A DNA stretch of 64,000 nt from Ruminiclostridium papyrosolvens C7 (GCF_000421965.1 NZ_ATAY01000020.1:124001-188000); one strand, 5' to 3'. Numbered from the stretch's first letter, positions 34,043 to 45,147 are shown. Numbers and translations: made by a program. The notes: a model not told the origin generated them from the sequence alone.

Positions 34043-35371
34043 ATGGCAAAAGAAGTAATTACGCCTTCAATATTACCGGGTTTTATGGAATTGTTACCGG
34101 CTGATCAGATTGTTTTTAACAATATGCTGGATACCATTAAAAAAACATATGAAAAGTATGGTTTTATACCTCTTGATACACCGATGATTGAGAAGTCGGA
34201 AGTTTTACTGGCAAAAAGCGGCGGCGAAACAGAAAAGCAGGTATACAGGTTTAACAAGGGAGATAACGATTTATCCTTGAGATTTGACCTTACGGTTCCT
34301 CTTGCCAGATACGTGTCACAGCATTTTGGTGATTTGACATTTCCGTTCAAAAGGTATCATATCGGCAAGGTTTTCAGGGGTGAGAAACCACAAAAGGGCA
34401 GGTTCAGAGAGTTTTATCAATGTGATATAGATATTATAGGAAATGAAAGTCTCAGCGTAATTAATGATGCTGAAATCTTAAGTGTCATCTATTCAACTTT
34501 TAAAGCACTTGGATTTGATGATTTTACTATCAGGATAAATAACAGAAAGGTACTTAACGGTTTTTTTGAAGCCCTTCAGGTATCAGACAAAACTGAAGTT
34601 CTACGAACTATAGATAAGCTTGAAAAAATAGGCAATGAAGCGGTTCTAAAGGAGCTTGAAGCCATAGGACTATCTAAGGAAAATTCCCAAAGAGTTTTGG
34701 ATTTTGTAGGCACTAAGGGCAGCTGCAGGGACATAATAAAACATCTCAGGGAAATGAATGTTCAGAATGAAATGTTTAATGAAGGTATAGATGAACTGGA
34801 ATTGGTGGTTAATTACATAGATTCCTTCAAGGTTCCATCAGCAAATTATACAATAGACCTTACTATTGCAAGGGGATTAGATTATTACACAGGTACGATT
34901 TACGAAACTGTTCTTAACCAGTATCCGTCTATTGGCAGTGTATGTTCAGGCGGCAGGTATGACAATCTTGCCCAAAAGTATACAACAAAGAAATTGCCGG
35001 GTGTAGGTATTTCTATAGGTCTTTCAAGACTGTTTTATCAGTTGAGGGAAGCAGGAATCCTTGGGGAAATGAAAAGAGCAACACCTTCAAAGATACTTGT
35101 AATACCAATGAACGGAACAATGGGAAATGCTTTGGAAATAGCAACTAAAATAAGGGATGAAGGCGTGTCTGCTGAAATATACTTTAACGAAGGAAAAATA
35201 GGAAAGAAGTTTTCGTATGCCGATAAACTGGGTATACCTTATGTAATAGTTGTTGGTGAAGATGAGGTTAAATCAGGTATTTATAAGTTAAAGGACATGG
35301 CTACAGGGGAACAGGCTGATATGACTGTTGAACAGATAATTGAAAAATTAAAAGCACAGGATAACATATAA
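34043..35371 (+). CDS. hisS: Histidyl-tRNA synthetase
   Basis: This class II synthetase of 442 aa has motif 2 (FRGEKPQKGRFREFYQCDIDIIG) and the histidine-specific motifs LARGLDYYTG-like ARGLDYYTGTIYE and SVCSGGRYDNLAQ. Motif 3 is GVGISIGLSRL, and a C-terminal anticodon-binding domain ends the protein. The ATG at 34043 follows AGGAG. It is directly followed by aspS, the same arrangement as in many Firmicutes, under one T-box. Confidence 0.96.
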   Translation: MAKEVITPSILPGFMELLPADQIVFNNMLDTIKKTYEKYGFIPLDTPMIEKSEVLLAKSGGETEKQVYRFNKGDNDLSLRFDLTVPLARYVSQHFGDLTFPFKRYHIGKVFRGEKPQKGRFREFYQCDIDIIGNESLSVINDAEILSVIYSTFKALGFDDFTIRINNRKVLNGFFEALQVSDKTEVLRTIDKLEKIGNEAVLKELEAIGLSKENSQRVLDFVGTKGSCRDIIKHLREMNVQNEMFNEGIDELELVVNYIDSFKVPSANYTIDLTIARGLDYYTGTIYETVLNQYPSIGSVCSGGRYDNLAQKYTTKKLPGVGISIGLSRLFYQLREAGILGEMKRATPSKILVIPMNGTMGNALEIATKIRDEGVSAEIYFNEGKIGKKFSYADKLGIPYVIVVGEDEVKSGIYKLKDMATGEQADMTVEQIIEKLKAQDNI

Positions 35372-35400
35372 TCAGAAAAATCTGATGGGAGGATATAAAC

Positions 35401-37182
35401 ATGGGAGAATCAATACATGGCTTGAAAAGAAGTCATAAATGTACAGAACTGAGCAGTTCAAATATTGGAGATAAAGTAACGGTTATGGGCTGGGTTCAGA
35501 AACAAAGAAATTTGGGAAGTTTGGTTTTTATTGATTTAAGAGACAGAACCGGAATTGTCCAGCTTGTTTTTACTGATAAAGACGGAGAAATGTTTGACAA
35601 GGCTAAATCAATAAGAAGCGAGTTTGTAATAGCAACCGTGGGAACTGTTGCGGCTCGTTCTCCAGAGGCAGTAAACAAAAAAATGGCCACAGGAGAAATT
35701 GAGATTATCGCCAGTGAATTGAGAATACTCAGCAGTTCTGAAACACCGCCTATGTATATAGAGGAGAATTCAGAGGTTAACGAACAAACACGTCTTAAGT
35801 ACAGATTTTTGGACTTAAGAAGACCTGATATGCAAAGAAATCTCATACTTAGACACAGAGTTGCAAAAGTGGCAAGAGACTATTATGATGAAAACGGATT
35901 TCTGGAAATTGAAACTCCCATATTGATAAAGAGTACACCGGAGGGTGCAAGAGATTACCTTGTTCCCAGCAGAGTTCATCCCGGAAAGTTCTTTGCATTA
36001 CCTCAGTCCCCACAGTTATACAAACAGTTATTGATGGTATCAGGTTATGACAGATATTTTCAGATTGCTAAATGTTTCAGAGATGAAGATTTGAGAGCTG
36101 ACAGACAGCCTGAATTCACTCAGATAGACATTGAAATGTCATTCGTGAATGTTGATGATGTTCTTGAGGTTAATGAAGGATTTGTTAAGAAAGTGTTTAA
36201 GGAAGCTTTAAATATAGATGTTGAAACTCCGTTTATAAGAATGCCTTATGCGGAAGCTATGGAGAGGTTTGGTTCGGATAAGCCGGATATTCGTTTTGGT
36301 ATGGAACTGATAAATATGTCAGACATGGTTGCAAATTGCGGCTTTAAGGTGTTTACAGATGCAGTTTCCATGGGTGGCAGTGTTAGGGCAATAAATGCAA
36401 AGGGCTGTGCTAAATTCAGCAGAAAAGAAATAGATGCATTGGTAGAAGTAGTTAAGACTTACAAGGCAAAAGGAATGGCGTGGATTTCCATTAGTCAGGA
36501 GAACGAGATAAAATCCTCATTTGCCAAGTTTATGTCAGAGGACGAAATGAAGGCTATCCTGGACAGGGCTCAGGCTGAGGCTGGAGATTTGATATGTTTT
36601 GTAGCTGATAAGAACAACGTGGTTTTTGATGCATTGGGTCAATTGAGACTTGAAATTGCCAGAAAACTGGATATTTTGAATCCGGATGAATTCAAGTTCC
36701 TGTGGGTTACTGAATTCCCGCTTTTCGAGTATGATGAGGAAGAACAGAGGTGGGCTGCAAAACACCATCCTTTTACCAGTCCAATGGATGAAGACCTTGA
36801 ATATTTGGATACAGACCCGGGGAGAGTACGTGCAAAGGCTTATGACATGGTTCTAAACGGTGTTGAGCTTGGTGGGGGAAGTATCAGAATTCATATACAG
36901 GAATTGCAGTCCAAGATGTTCAAAATGCTTGGTTTTTCAGAAGAGGATGCTAACAGGAAGTTTGGTTTCCTTCTGGAGGCATTTAAGTACGGAACTCCAC
37001 CTCACGGTGGAATGGCATTTGGTCTTGACAGGCTAGTAATGCTTATGGCAAAGAGGAACAGCATCAGAGACGTAATAGCTTTTCCGAAGGTACAGAATGC
37101 ATCATGTCCTATGTCAAATGCACCTGATGTTGTTGATGAAAAACAGATGGAAGAATTGCATATAAATATAACAAAAGAATAA
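35401..37182 (+). CDS. aspS: Aspartyl-tRNA synthetase
   Basis: The 593-aa class IIb synthetase has the OB-fold anticodon domain (DKVTVMGWVQKQRNLGSLVF, about 20-110), motif 2 with FRDEDLRADRQPEFTQID, the bacterial GAD insertion domain (about 290-410), and motif 3 GMAFGLDRLVMLMA. Length is standard for the bacterial type. Whether it is discriminating or also charges tRNA-Asn cannot be decided from motifs alone. It follows hisS by 29 bp with GGGAGG. Confidence 0.96.
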   Translation: MGESIHGLKRSHKCTELSSSNIGDKVTVMGWVQKQRNLGSLVFIDLRDRTGIVQLVFTDKDGEMFDKAKSIRSEFVIATVGTVAARSPEAVNKKMATGEIEIIASELRILSSSETPPMYIEENSEVNEQTRLKYRFLDLRRPDMQRNLILRHRVAKVARDYYDENGFLEIETPILIKSTPEGARDYLVPSRVHPGKFFALPQSPQLYKQLLMVSGYDRYFQIAKCFRDEDLRADRQPEFTQIDIEMSFVNVDDVLEVNEGFVKKVFKEALNIDVETPFIRMPYAEAMERFGSDKPDIRFGMELINMSDMVANCGFKVFTDAVSMGGSVRAINAKGCAKFSRKEIDALVEVVKTYKAKGMAWISISQENEIKSSFAKFMSEDEMKAILDRAQAEAGDLICFVADKNNVVFDALGQLRLEIARKLDILNPDEFKFLWVTEFPLFEYDEEEQRWAAKHHPFTSPMDEDLEYLDTDPGRVRAKAYDMVLNGVELGGGSIRIHIQELQSKMFKMLGFSEEDANRKFGFLLEAFKYGTPPHGGMAFGLDRLVMLMAKRNSIRDVIAFPKVQNASCPMSNAPDVVDEKQMEELHINITKE

Positions 37183-37265
37183 TCAGCTGATAAATAATTG
37201 TTTATTCGTAATAACCAGTAAAGAAGATTTTAAAAATCTAGTTTGGAGAGATTAGGTCGTTAATT

Positions 37266-40200
37266 ATGAAGAAAAAATATCATGTGGGATTAGATGTTGG
37301 TTCGACCACGGTAAAAATGGCTGTGCTGGATAAAGATAATATAATGGTATATTCAAAATATCAAAGACATTATTCAGATATACGTAAAACTATATTTGAA
37401 TTAATGAATGAAATGTGTAATTATTTTTATCAAGAAGAATGTACGATGATGATAACCGGGTCCGGTGGATTGCTGGTTTCCCAGTGGTTGGGACTTGAAT
37501 TTATTCAAGAGGTAATTGCAGGTTCGGAAGCAATTCAAACCGTCATCCCTCAAACAGATGTAGCTATAGAATTAGGTGGAGAAGATGCTAAAATCACATA
37601 TTTCCGAGGAGGACTCGAACAGAGGATGAATGGTACCTGTGCTGGAGGTACAGGTGCATTCATTGACCAGATGGCCTCCTTGCTGCAGACGGACGCAGCA
37701 GGGCTTAATGAATTTGCCAAAAAAAGCAGAGTCATATATCCAATTGCAGCAAGGTGTGGTGTTTTTGCTAAGACAGATATACAACCACTTCTTAATGAAG
37801 GCGCTGCAAAGGAGGACATAGCTGCCTCAATATTCCAGTCTGTAGTAACCCAGACAATAAGTGGGCTTGCATGTGGTAAACCCATAAACGGAAATATTGC
37901 GTTTCTGGGAGGTCCTCTTTATTTTCTCTCCGAGCTTAGAAAAAGGTTTGAGATTACACTTAATTTGAAACCGGAACAAGTTATTTTTCCCGAAAACTCA
38001 CAGCTTTTTGTTGCAGTGGGTGCAGCTCTATCTTCAAAGGAATGTAAAATAACATCCTTTAAGGAGATAAAGAATAAATTACCGGTTTTAAATACTATAT
38101 CTGTACATGAGGTTGAGCGTTTAAAGCCCCTGTTCAGTTCACAAGAAGAATTGGATGAATTCAGAAACAGACATGGGCAGCAGTCAGTTTCGGTTAAACC
38201 CCTTGAAAATTACAAGGGAGATTGTTTCCTCGGGATTGATGCCGGATCCACAACAACAAAGGCTGTTTTAATTAATAATGAGGGTGAACTTCTTTATTCC
38301 TTCTACGGTAGCAATCATGGAAGCCCTTTGAGTTCATCTATTAAAATATTAAACGATATCTATTCCAAATTGCCTGCAGACGCAAAGATTGTTAACTCCA
38401 CCGTAACAGGCTACGGTGAAGGATTGATAAAGTCAGGGTTAGGGGTAGACATCGGAGAAATTGAGACAATCGCACACTATAAGGCTGCGGATTTCTTTCT
38501 TCCGGGAGTGGATTTTATTCTTGATATCGGCGGTCAGGATATGAAATGCCTTAAAATAAAAGATGGTGTAATTGACAGCATTATGCTAAACGAAGCATGT
38601 TCTTCGGGGTGTGGGTCCTTCATTGAGACTTTTGCCAAGTCACTGAATTTTTCAGTCGAAGATTTTGCCCAACAGGCACTATTGGCTGAAAAGCCTGTTG
38701 ACCTTGGTTCAAGGTGTACCGTATTTATGAATTCAAGAGTTAAACAGGCTCAAAAAGAAGGGGCTCAGGTTGGAGATATATCAGCAGGTTTATCGTATTC
38801 GGTAATTAAAAATGCACTTTTGAAGGTTATCAAAATAAGAGACCCTAAGGAAATGGGCGAAAAAATAATCGTACAGGGAGGAACCTTCCTCAATGATGCT
38901 GTACTAAGAAGCTTTGAGCTCATATCAGAGAGAGAGGCTGTAAGGCCTAATATAGCAGGATTAATGGGCGCTTTCGGAGCTGCTCTTATAGCAAAAGAAC
39001 GGTATACCGGAGGAAAGTCTACCATTTTATCAAGAGAGAATATAGGGAACTTTGTTTTTGAAACGGAGCTTCAAAGATGTAAACTATGCAGCAATAACTG
39101 TCTTCTTACTATCAATCAATTCAGTGATGGGAGCAGATTTGTATCCGGGAACAGATGCGAAAGAGGTGCGGGCATTGAAAGCACAACACAGAATGTACCG
39201 AATTTGTATGACTATAAGTATAAAAGAATTTTCGGATACAGGCAAAATAGCGATGTTGAGCATAGTAGGGGAACAGTAGGTATACCGCGTGTTCTGAACA
39301 TGTATGAGAACTATCCGTTCTGGTTTACTTTCTTTGATGAATTGAAATTCAAGGTGGTATTATCGCCCCGTTCATCAAAGAAAATATATGAACTGGGTAT
39401 TGAGACCATGCCTTCAGAATCGGTTTGTTACCCGGCTAAACTTGTACATGGTCATATTATGAGCCTTATAAACCAAAAGGTTAACTATATATTTTACCCT
39501 TCTTTACCATATGAGAAGGTTGAGGATGAGGAAGCCGACAATCATTATAACTGTCCGATTGTTACTTCATATCCGGAAGTAATTAAAAATAACATGGACA
39601 TACTTCACACAAGCGGAGTTAAATTCTTTAATCCATTTTTACCGTATGACGACAAGGAGAAACTCAAGGTACGACTATTCCAAGTACTGGGCAAGGAGTT
39701 AGGTATCTCAAAAGCCGAAGTTGAACAGGCCGTAGAAAATGCATGGGCAGAAGAAGAAAAGGCCAGGGAAGATGTAAGGAAGAAAGGTGAAGAAACCCTT
39801 AAATATTTACAGGATACCGGCAAAAAGGGTATAGTGCTTGCCGGAAGACCGTATCACGTGGACCCTGAAATACACCACGGAATTCCTCAGATAATAACTT
39901 CTTTTGGCTTTGCGGTACTTACAGAGGACTCTGTAGCTCACCTTGGAAAGACTGAGAGGCCACTTAGGGTTGTTGACCAGTGGAAATATCATTCACGTTT
40001 GTATGCGGCGGCAACAGTAGTAAAGGAGCATCCGGAACTTGAAATGATTCAGCTGAATTCCTTTGGATGCGGACTTGATGCTGTTACAACAGATCAGGTT
40101 CAGGATATACTACACTCAAATGACCAAATTTATACAACATTGAAAATTGACGAGGGCAACAATCTTGGAGCAGCTAAAATCAGAATCAGATCATTGGTTG

Positions 40201-41546
40201 CTGCTATAGAGGAAAGAGACAAGAAAACAGTCAAGCACCGGAATAAATCCGGCAGCTTTGAAAGAAAAGTATTTACAGAAGAAATGAGGAAGACGCATAC
40301 TATTCTCGCACCACAGATGTCGCCGGTACATTTTCAGTTTGTAGAGGCTGCTTTCAAAAAAGCAGGATATAATATTGTCGTGCTTCAGGATGTTGATAAT
40401 AATGCAATTGAAGATGGATTGAAATACGTAAATAATGATGCGTGCTACCCTTCTATTATCGTTGTTGGACAGATTATACACGCACTAAAATCAGGACAGT
40501 ATGATCTTGATAATACTTCTGTTTTGATTACTCAGACAGGAGGAGGTTGCCGTGCTACAAATTATATAGGCTTCCTTAAGAAGGCCCTTGCAGAAGCAGG
40601 AATGAAACAGATACCTGTTATATCTTTAAATGCACTGGGTATGGAAAACCAGCCGGGATTTAAGATTTCATTGAAGCTTCTGGATCTTGCTCTAAAAGGA
40701 CTTGTTTATGGGGATTTGCTAATGAGGGTATTATACAGGGTTCGACCTTATGAAAAGATACCGGGTTCTGCAAACGAACTGTATAGAAAATGGGCAGATA
40801 TCTGTATGAAGTCTATCTACGAAGATAAAAAAGGTAGTTTTAAGAGGAATATAAAGGCTATTATTAAGGATTTTGACGAACTGGAAATTAGTGATGAGGT
40901 AAAACCAAAGGTTGGGCTGGTTGGTGAGATATTGGTAAAATTCCACCCTGATGCAAACAATAATGTAGTTGATGTTGTGGAAAAAGAGGGTGCAGAAGCG
41001 GTAATGCCTGACCTCATTGACTTTTTCCTCTACTGTGCTTATGGTCCTAACTTCAAACGTAAGCATCTGGCAGGTTCCTTAAAGAGTAAAGTTGTGAACA
41101 ACGCTGCGATAAGGGGAATAGAGTGGTATAGACGCCATTTGAAGAAATACCTTCGCAAAAGTAAGAGATTTGATGCACCTCACTCAATATTTCATCTTGC
41201 AGACAGTGCTTCAGAGATACTTTCTCTTGGAAATCAGACAGGGGAGGGATGGTTCCTGACGGCGGAGATGATTGAACTGATTAAGAGCGGAGCCGGAAAT
41301 ATCATATGTATGCAGCCATTTGCCTGTCTTCCTAACCACGTTACGGGAAAAGGTATGATTAAGGAACTCAGAAGAAGATATCCTGAATCAAACATTGTTG
41401 CAGTTGACTATGACCCGGGTGCCAGTGAAGTTAACCAGCTTAACAGAATAAAGCTTATGATGTCGGTTGCATTTAAAAACATGAGAGGTGAGACTGATTT
41501 GCAGGGAAGCTATCAGGAGCCTCAACAGGAGAAAAAGCAAGCGTAG
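37266..41546 (+). CDS. Giant acyl-CoA dehydratase activase-related protein (BadF/BcrAD plus DUF2229)
   Basis: This 1426-aa multidomain protein has two ASKHA ATPase domains of the BadF/BadG/BcrA/BcrD type. The first (about 1-260) begins [17 protein letters not shown]; the second (about 318-580) begins [18 protein letters not shown]. Conserved cysteines lie in [16 protein letters not shown] short Cys-rich segment (CKLCSNNC, near 610) and DUF2229/HgdB-like domains follow (about 650-1420), including [15 protein letters not shown] and [12 protein letters not shown]. Activases of this family use ATP to inject an electron into 2-hydroxyacyl-CoA dehydratases. Here activase and dehydratase-like parts are fused, and no separate dehydratase is present. 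Substrate unknown; it ends in a strong terminator. Confidence 0.85.
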   Translation: MKKKYHVGLDVGSTTVKMAVLDKDNIMVYSKYQRHYSDIRKTIFELMNEMCNYFYQEECTMMITGSGGLLVSQWLGLEFIQEVIAGSEAIQTVIPQTDVAIELGGEDAKITYFRGGLEQRMNGTCAGGTGAFIDQMASLLQTDAAGLNEFAKKSRVIYPIAARCGVFAKTDIQPLLNEGAAKEDIAASIFQSVVTQTISGLACGKPINGNIAFLGGPLYFLSELRKRFEITLNLKPEQVIFPENSQLFVAVGAALSSKECKITSFKEIKNKLPVLNTISVHEVERLKPLFSSQEELDEFRNRHGQQSVSVKPLENYKGDCFLGIDAGSTTTKAVLINNEGELLYSFYGSNHGSPLSSSIKILNDIYSKLPADAKIVNSTVTGYGEGLIKSGLGVDIGEIETIAHYKAADFFLPGVDFILDIGGQDMKCLKIKDGVIDSIMLNEACSSGCGSFIETFAKSLNFSVEDFAQQALLAEKPVDLGSRCTVFMNSRVKQAQKEGAQVGDISAGLSYSVIKNALLKVIKIRDPKEMGEKIIVQGGTFLNDAVLRSFELISEREAVRPNIAGLMGAFGAALIAKERYTGGKSTILSRENIGNFVFETELQRCKLCSNNCLLTINQFSDGSRFVSGNRCERGAGIESTTQNVPNLYDYKYKRIFGYRQNSDVEHSRGTVGIPRVLNMYENYPFWFTFFDELKFKVVLSPRSSKKIYELGIETMPSESVCYPAKLVHGHIMSLINQKVNYIFYPSLPYEKVEDEEADNHYNCPIVTSYPEVIKNNMDILHTSGVKFFNPFLPYDDKEKLKVRLFQVLGKELGISKAEVEQAVENAWAEEEKAREDVRKKGEETLKYLQDTGKKGIVLAGRPYHVDPEIHHGIPQIITSFGFAVLTEDSVAHLGKTERPLRVVDQWKYHSRLYAAATVVKEHPELEMIQLNSFGCGLDAVTTDQVQDILHSNDQIYTTLKIDEGNNLGAAKIRIRSLVAAIEERDKKTVKHRNKSGSFERKVFTEEMRKTHTILAPQMSPVHFQFVEAAFKKAGYNIVVLQDVDNNAIEDGLKYVNNDACYPSIIVVGQIIHALKSGQYDLDNTSVLITQTGGGCRATNYIGFLKKALAEAGMKQIPVISLNALGMENQPGFKISLKLLDLALKGLVYGDLLMRVLYRVRPYEKIPGSANELYRKWADICMKSIYEDKKGSFKRNIKAIIKDFDELEISDEVKPKVGLVGEILVKFHPDANNNVVDVVEKEGAEAVMPDLIDFFLYCAYGPNFKRKHLAGSLKSKVVNNAAIRGIEWYRRHLKKYLRKSKRFDAPHSIFHLADSASEILSLGNQTGEGWFLTAEMIELIKSGAGNIICMQPFACLPNHVTGKGMIKELRRRYPESNIVAVDYDPGASEVNQLNRIKLMMSVAFKNMRGETDLQGSYQEPQQEKKQA

Positions 41547-41574
41547 CTTTTAGTATAAACGAAATGTAAAAAAC

Positions 41575-41609
41575 AAAAAAGCTTCAGGGTTGATACCCTG
41601 AAGCTTTTT
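41575..41609. terminator. Bidirectional intrinsic terminator
   Basis: A perfect 14-bp stem, AAAAAGCTTCAGGG with CCCTGAAGCTTTTT, lies between the convergent activase and histidine kinase genes. Confidence 0.88.
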
Positions 41610-41616
41610 CAATATT

Positions 41617-43854
41617 TTATTTTGCTTTAGGTATTACAACTGTTGCTTTAAAAAGGTCTCCGTCAATATTGATTGAAAAGCTTCCACCCTGGATTTCGGT
41701 CAGGCTTCTGGCGATTGAAAGACCGAGGCCGGACCCCTCACTGTTACGGGAGAAGTCTCCCCGCTTGAAGCGTTCCATCAGCTCATCTGCGGGAATATTC
41801 AATTCATATGCAGAAATATTTTTTATTGAAACAACTATGTTGTCATTTACATCTGCAGTTTCAATATAAACTCTGGAATTTGGCATTGCATACTTGAAAA
41901 CATTTGAAATCAAGTTTTCTATAACTCTCCAAAGGAGCTTGCCATCAGCTATGACAAATAGTTTATCAGATGAAAAAATAGTCCTGAAATTCAGTCCGGA
42001 AGCCTGAATTTTGTCTGACAATTCTCCAAGGCCTTGATTTATTAAGGATACAATATTTATTTCTTCCGGGTTAACAGTTATACTTCCACTGGATGCTTTT
42101 GCGGCCTCAAATAAGTCTTCCGTTAATGTTTTGAGCCTTTGAGACTTTTTATCAATTATATCAAGATATTTTTGAGAGTTTTCGGATGAAAGTCCCTCAC
42201 TTTTTAACAAATCAACATAGGTTATTATTGAGGTCAAAGGAGTTTTAAGGTCATGAGAGACATTGGTAATCAACTCGGCCTTCATCCTCTCAGCCTTTAC
42301 CTGACTGCTTACTGCATGTTTCAAGCCGTCTGCAATACTGTCAATTGTTTCAGAGAGTTCTTTGAACTCAGTGATTCTTTGAGGGGGAATATTAGTTGAC
42401 TGATCTCCTGAACGGATTCTTCTTGCACCTTCCGTTATAACCTTCAAACTCTTAAAGGTCTTTAGCAGAAAATAGACTGCTACAACATTAATACCAACTA
42501 TCAGAACCAGTCCAAGCAGAATACCAAATGAGTCTGTAAACAATAGTGCTACTCCAACTAATGTAGCCACAGCATATACTCCAAAAATGAGGATTAGCCT
42601 TAATGCTGCAGGACTGTTATCATATACAGAGAGAACTTTTTCAAATAATTTCTTGAAAAAGTTATTTTTTATCCATAGAAAAGTTTTGTAGATAAGAGTG
42701 CTCTTTATAACTTCATGCCTCTTAAATCTTCTTACAAACATAGTAACAAAAACGATTCCGGCAAGGGTTCCAATGGATATTGCAGTACCTAACAGAACAG
42801 TCAAAATATTTACGTTGTAGTAGGAGCTATTTTTGTATATTATATACCTCCCATACTCAAAAACAGTTGCTAAACATATAACTACAATTCCTGCTAAAAC
42901 TGCTAAGGCAACGTCAAGATATATATAATCTATGGGCATAAGAAGGATCCCGTCTTTACGTCTGCTCCTTCCTGCGGCATAAATAATATAGGAAAGGGCA
43001 AATAGAAAGGTCAGTATTCCGATTAATAAATATTTGATTCCTGTTAGGCCTTCCCGGACATGTTGGTTATAGACTGACAGTTCTGCATCATATCGTTTCT
43101 GAGATAACCCCAAAAAGATAACAGTATCTGAGGGGATATTGCCAGCATAAAGAAATTCATCAAGCTCCTTATTGGTACCTGCTTGCTTAAACTGGAAACT
43201 TACAGGGAGTGAATTGAAGAAATCTGCAACGATATAGTTACTGTTATTTGTTAACGTTACTACGCCGTTTGTTCTAACAGCATAATAGATTCCTTTAGTT
43301 GCCTTCAAGGTATCAAGTTTTATACGGTAATCTTCCAACTGTTCCTTGATATAACCGGTTTCTAAATCATATATCTTTGTTTTATACTCATTTTCTAAAT
43401 TATCAACTTCACTTTTTCTCTCATCCAGCAATTTTTGTATTTCAGGTTTTTTTTCATCCTGAGAGTCAAGGATATCGTTAAAATCTTGTTTTTCGCTTGT
43501 ATAATTGACCAGCAATGAACGATAATAATCGTTTATCCGGTTAATCTCTATCTGTTTATCACTTATCAGCCGGTTTTTTCTGTGGTTTAAAACGTCCTTA
43601 TCCAGACAGGCTCCTGATTTTATATTTTCTTCATTTTTATATTTAATGGAAATGTCATAAACCAGAGTATAAGTTTCAGATAGGATGCCTTGGAGGTACA
43701 TACTTTTCTTAAAATCCTTACTCTGAATTCCGGTATCAAAATAAGGAGCTTTTTCCAAGCCGTATGCCGCTGTAAGCATTCCAGCAACACATATTATAAC
43801 TGCCAAAGTTTTCAGCCAGGCAGAATATCTATATTTTTTCAATTTTATATCCAA
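41617..43854 (-). CDS. Membrane sensor histidine kinase
   Basis: The 745-aa kinase has one N-terminal membrane segment (about 13-32), a large extracytoplasmic region (about 34-270) that is strongly charged and coiled-coil-like, then a cluster of about five more segments (about 271-465). A HAMP-like helix region (about 465-515) and the HisKA domain follow. The phospho-acceptor is His in NVSHDLKTPLTSI, with a HATPase_c domain whose G2 box is RNSEGSGLGLSIARS. It overlaps the response regulator gene by 26 bp, an operon pair. The signal is unknown; the VanS-like architecture suggests envelope or antibiotic stress. Confidence 0.92.
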   Translation of the reverse strand: MDIKLKKYRYSAWLKTLAVIICVAGMLTAAYGLEKAPYFDTGIQSKDFKKSMYLQGILSETYTLVYDISIKYKNEENIKSGACLDKDVLNHRKNRLISDKQIEINRINDYYRSLLVNYTSEKQDFNDILDSQDEKKPEIQKLLDERKSEVDNLENEYKTKIYDLETGYIKEQLEDYRIKLDTLKATKGIYYAVRTNGVVTLTNNSNYIVADFFNSLPVSFQFKQAGTNKELDEFLYAGNIPSDTVIFLGLSQKRYDAELSVYNQHVREGLTGIKYLLIGILTFLFALSYIIYAAGRSRRKDGILLMPIDYIYLDVALAVLAGIVVICLATVFEYGRYIIYKNSSYYNVNILTVLLGTAISIGTLAGIVFVTMFVRRFKRHEVIKSTLIYKTFLWIKNNFFKKLFEKVLSVYDNSPAALRLILIFGVYAVATLVGVALLFTDSFGILLGLVLIVGINVVAVYFLLKTFKSLKVITEGARRIRSGDQSTNIPPQRITEFKELSETIDSIADGLKHAVSSQVKAERMKAELITNVSHDLKTPLTSIITYVDLLKSEGLSSENSQKYLDIIDKKSQRLKTLTEDLFEAAKASSGSITVNPEEINIVSLINQGLGELSDKIQASGLNFRTIFSSDKLFVIADGKLLWRVIENLISNVFKYAMPNSRVYIETADVNDNIVVSIKNISAYELNIPADELMERFKRGDFSRNSEGSGLGLSIARSLTEIQGGSFSINIDGDLFKATVVIPKAK

Positions 43855-44515
43855 TTCCCCACACCACCTTTAAATATTTAGGCTCTTTCGGATTGATTTC
43901 AATTTTTTCGCGAATTCTTCTTATATGGACAGCAACTGTATTTTCTGGTGAAAAGGAGGGTTCGTTCCATACCTGCTCATATATTTGGTCAATTGAGAAC
44001 ACTTTTCCGGCATTTTCGCATAAAAATTTTAGAATTTTATATTCTACAGGTGTTAACTTTACCGGTTTATCGTCAATTTTTACTTCCTTTGCGTCATCAT
44101 CAATAACAAGGCCTCCTGTTTTGAATACACCTGATTGTGCAACAAAGCTACCCAAGGATACATACCTTCTAAGCAGTGACTTTACTCTGGCAACAAGTTC
44201 AAGGGGGTTAAACGGTTTGGTTACATAATCATCCGCACCCATGTTTAAACCGATGATTTTGTCTGTGTCTTCTGATTTTGCACTTAACATTAAGACTGGA
44301 ATATTGTAATTTTCACGTATTTTCATAGTGGCACGGATTCCATCCATTACAGGCATCATTATATCAATAATAACCAGATGTATTTCAGAATTATCAAAGA
44401 CCGAAAGAGCTTCTGCACCGTTAGATGCCTTATAAACACAATAACCTTCATTTTTCAGATATATCTCGATGGCATCCACAATTTCCTTATCATCATCACA
44501 AACAAGAATATTCAC
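43829..44515 (-). CDS. OmpR-family response regulator
   Basis: The 228-aa protein has an N-terminal receiver (phospho-acceptor Asp51 in VIIDIMMPVMDG, Lys in TKPFNPLELVAR) and a C-terminal winged helix of OmpR type (VEYKILKFLCENAGKVFS, VAVHIRRIREKIE). It comes first in the two-gene unit with the kinase, and its last codons overlap the kinase start. A TATAAT box reading the same way lies at 44581-44576. Direct repeats at 44679-44696 may be its own binding site. Confidence 0.94.
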   Translation of the reverse strand: MNILVCDDDKEIVDAIEIYLKNEGYCVYKASNGAEALSVFDNSEIHLVIIDIMMPVMDGIRATMKIRENYNIPVLMLSAKSEDTDKIIGLNMGADDYVTKPFNPLELVARVKSLLRRYVSLGSFVAQSGVFKTGGLVIDDDAKEVKIDDKPVKLTPVEYKILKFLCENAGKVFSIDQIYEQVWNEPSFSPENTVAVHIRRIREKIEINPKEPKYLKVVWGIGYKIEKI

Positions 44516-44678
44516 AAAAACTACCTCCCCAAGTATGCTGCTTAGTTGCTTAATAAGCTGTTATTCAACGCAAACATTATATCACATCCTTTTATTAGGT
44601 TTTTAGGACATGTAAAATATAGCTATAATCTACATTACATAATAATAGCAGCACAATCTTACGGAACTATTGATAAAA

Positions 44679-44696
44679 TTCTTAAGATTTTCTTAA
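44679..44696. promoter_or_regulatory. Direct repeat, possible OmpR-type regulator site
   Basis: TTCTTAA at 44679-44685 is repeated at 44690-44696, so the half-sites are 11 bp apart. That is the helical-turn spacing preferred by OmpR-type dimers. It lies about 165 bp upstream of the response regulator start. Confidence 0.4.
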
Positions 44697-44721
44697 CATG
44701 AAGGAGGGTGAGAGGCTTATA

Positions 44722-44766
44722 TAAAAAGGAGTGCCGTTACTGTACTTTAACAGATGAAGGCACTCC
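44722..44766 (-). terminator. Terminator of the 71-aa gene
   Basis: Stem arms GGAGTGCC (44728-44735) and GGCACTCC (44759-44766), extended by partly paired bases, are followed on the minus strand by TTTTTAT. Confidence 0.75.
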
Positions 44767-44773
44767 CGCTTGG

Positions 44774-44989
44774 TTAGATATTCAAGTCGTATTTATACAA
44801 ATTATAAGTTGTGTCGGCACTCATATCTTTTGATACATTTGTTCCGTCAAGTAAAAGCTTATGCCCGCAGCTTTCACATCTGAAAGTAAGTCCATTCAGT
44901 CTGCTTATTTCTTCTTCCGGAAGGTTTAATAACACACTTTCACAAATGCAGCATCTAATTGTGCAAAAATTCAAAATAACTTCCCCCAT
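44774..44989 (-). CDS. Small Cys-rich zinc-ribbon-like protein, up to 71 aa
   Basis: The short protein has two Cys pairs, CTIRCCICES near the N-terminus and FRCESCGHKLLLDG in the middle. This suggests one zinc ribbon. The C-terminal part is polar. Two starts are possible: ATG at 44989, or TTG at 44974, which has GGGGGAAG five bases upstream and so looks better placed. It has its own terminator and is flanked by A/T-rich DNA. The gene looks real because of motif and terminator, but its function is unknown. Confidence 0.6.
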   Translation of the reverse strand: MGEVILNFCTIRCCICESVLLNLPEEEISRLNGLTFRCESCGHKLLLDGTNVSKDMSADTTYNLYKYDLNI

Positions 44990-45119
44990 TTCAATTATAT
45001 TCTATAAGGTATATTTAGAATTGACTATTTTTAGAACTTCATTCATATAAATAGTACTAAATTATATTACAATATTTCCCATAAATACGTTACAAATTTT
45101 GAAAATATGTACAAGCCAG

Positions 45120-45147
45120 TAATATTTTTATTTTATATGAATATAGT
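45120..45147 (+). promoter_or_regulatory. Possible sigma-E-like promoter of spoIIP
   Basis: TAATATT (45120-45126) and AATATAGT (45140-45147) are 13 bp apart. They partly match the mother-cell sigma-E pattern, which is the known control of spoIIP in model spore formers. Confidence 0.3.

Noticed and set aside
44701-44820. Short frame starting GTG at 44709 after AAGGAGGG
   Set aside because: The ribosome site is only one base from the GTG, the frame crosses the minus-strand terminator hairpin, and the product has no recognisable feature.
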